Assembly (NCBI RefSeq): GCF_001275135.1
Contig: NZ_LFQU01000005.1
Coordinates: forward strand, 82,823 to 146,822
Reading direction: 5' to 3'
From: Xylanibacter rarus
Lineage (GTDB): Bacteria > Bacteroidota > Bacteroidia > Bacteroidales > Bacteroidaceae
Length of the DNA stretch: 64,000 nucleotides
Part shown: positions 63,180 through 64,000 of the stretch, one piece after another
How the letters are laid out: each line of letters opens with the position of its first letter
How positions within the stretch are numbered: the first letter of the stretch is position 1
Program-made: the position numbers and the translations under genes
The notes under the pieces: model-generated
Told to the model about the DNA's origin: nothing
Seen by the model: only the letters and a program-made list of their open reading frames with translations
Databases searched by the model: none

Positions 63180-63433
63180 CGACGTAGAAAACTTTATAAA
63201 AAATACTATAAAAAAACTTACATCGCCACGTAACAAAAATACCATAAAAAACAAAGCCGGAATGCTTGAAACAAATATTAATGAGACACAAATGTCATGG
63301 CACAAGGCATACAGCCGGCCATAAAAAGAAGGAAAAGAAAACCAATATATAATAATGTAGAAGAAACATAATTCTGAAAACTTAAAAAAATAATACTTTA
63401 AATTAATGTTTAACTTTGATAACTCAAAAGACT

Positions 63434-64000
63434 ATGGATTACTTTAAATCTAGACAAAATCTAAGAGGAATCGTGTTGGCACTCGGAATAGCCTGCACAG
63501 CTTCCAATGCTTTTGCGGTATCACTTGCAACACCTCCAGAGAATGCCGGGGCTAACACAGCCATGGCCGTACAACAGAAAATTACTGTAACAGGTAACGT
63601 AAGCGATGCTACAGGTCCGTTGGTTGGAGCAACCATCAAGATTAAAGGCACGTCAACAGGTGTTGTAGCCGACATTGACGGTAACTTCAAGATTTCTGCC
63701 GGTCCAAACGACGTTCTTGAAGTGTCATACATCGGATATATCACACAGGACGTAAAAATCAACAACAAGTCGAAACTGACCATCGTACTCGAAGAAGAGA
63801 AACACTCGCTCAACGAGGTTGTGGTTATCGGTTACGGTACACAGAGACGTGAGGCCGTAACAGGTTCTGTTGCCAACGTAAGCGGCGACGAGCTCAACCA
63901 GATTGCAGCCACCAACGCCGCACAGGCCCTGCAGGGACGTGTTGCCGGTGTGCTCATGACACAGACATCTTCAAAGCCTGGTGCTGAAATGCAGATCCGT
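63434..64000 (+). CDS. SusC-family TonB-dependent transporter, 5' part (cut by window end)
   Basis: The first 189 residues are visible. A signal peptide (IVLALGIACTASNAFA) is followed by a carboxypeptidase-like domain (ITVTGNVSDATGPLVGATIK), then the start of the plug (NEVVVIGYGTQRREAVTGSV, LQGRVAGVLM). The frame is open to the end of the window. It shares the paired-repeat promoter with the SusC at 53194 and so is probably controlled by the same regulator. A SusD partner should follow outside the window. It may correspond to the xusA transporter of the Prevotella xylan system, placed downstream instead of upstream. Confidence 0.9.
   Translation, partial: MDYFKSRQNLRGIVLALGIACTASNAFAVSLATPPENAGANTAMAVQQKITVTGNVSDATGPLVGATIKIKGTSTGVVADIDGNFKISAGPNDVLEVSYIGYITQDVKINNKSKLTIVLEEEKHSLNEVVVIGYGTQRREAVTGSVANVSGDELNQIAATNAAQALQGRVAGVLMTQTSSKPGAEMQIR

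Overview
The window looks like a chromosome segment of a xylan-degrading gut or rumen Bacteroidota, most likely Prevotellaceae. It carries SusC/SusD pairs, a hybrid two-component regulator, Bacteroidota-type promoters (-7 box TAnnTTTG), and a xylan gene set laid out like the Prevotella bryantii B14 xynABDE-xynR cluster and the Prevotella xus operon. No rRNA, tRNA or CRISPR array was seen. Species cannot be fixed from the sequence alone. Region 1 (1-1800): an S24-type repressor with a divergent promoter and a palindromic operator, then a small conserved gene on the minus strand. Around these are an iteron-like array and short direct repeats, which suggests the edge of a mobile or phage-derived segment. 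Region 2 (about 1.8-20.7 kb): an Rhs polymorphic-toxin island. It has no full-length rhs gene, only C-terminal pieces of one core in many states of decay. The best preserved are 2308-4248 and 17750-18976, with degraded pieces near 5.2, 6.2, 7.75, 11.5, 12.5, 14.4, 19.7 and 20.6 kb. Between the GC-richer core pieces lie AT-rich small genes that look like immunity genes: a CdiI-like protein, an Imm50-like protein, an ankyrin protein, several small membrane proteins and about nine lipoproteins. One toxin/immunity pair (17750-19304, pore-former-like toxin with a membrane immunity protein) looks intact; a nuclease-like toxin (4210-4717) is frameshifted. I read the island as a stockpile of immunity genes left by successive replacement of Rhs tips. 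Region 3 (about 20.9-36.6 kb): intergenic repeats, a secreted protein, a lipoprotein-SusC-SusD operon, a ThrE-family exporter, a large beta-helix protein resembling polysaccharide lyases, and an ECF sigma factor followed by a 47-residue gene. Region 4 (36.9-64 kb): a xylan utilisation locus. A minus-strand operon encodes an SGNH esterase, an oligosaccharide symporter, a GH10 xylanase and a GH43 beta-xylosidase. Divergent from it are a GH115 alpha-glucuronidase, the hybrid regulator, a GH67 alpha-glucuronidase and a GH35-like enzyme. Next comes an outer-membrane operon of SusC, SusD, a surface xylan-binding lipoprotein and a GH10 xylanase with an inserted carbohydrate-binding module. A further SusC begins at 63434 and runs off the end. 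Two SusC promoters share the same paired 21-bp-spaced direct repeats, a candidate binding site for the hybrid regulator. Together the genes would bind and cut xylan at the surface, import the fragments, remove glucuronosyl and acetyl groups, and release xylose inside the cell.
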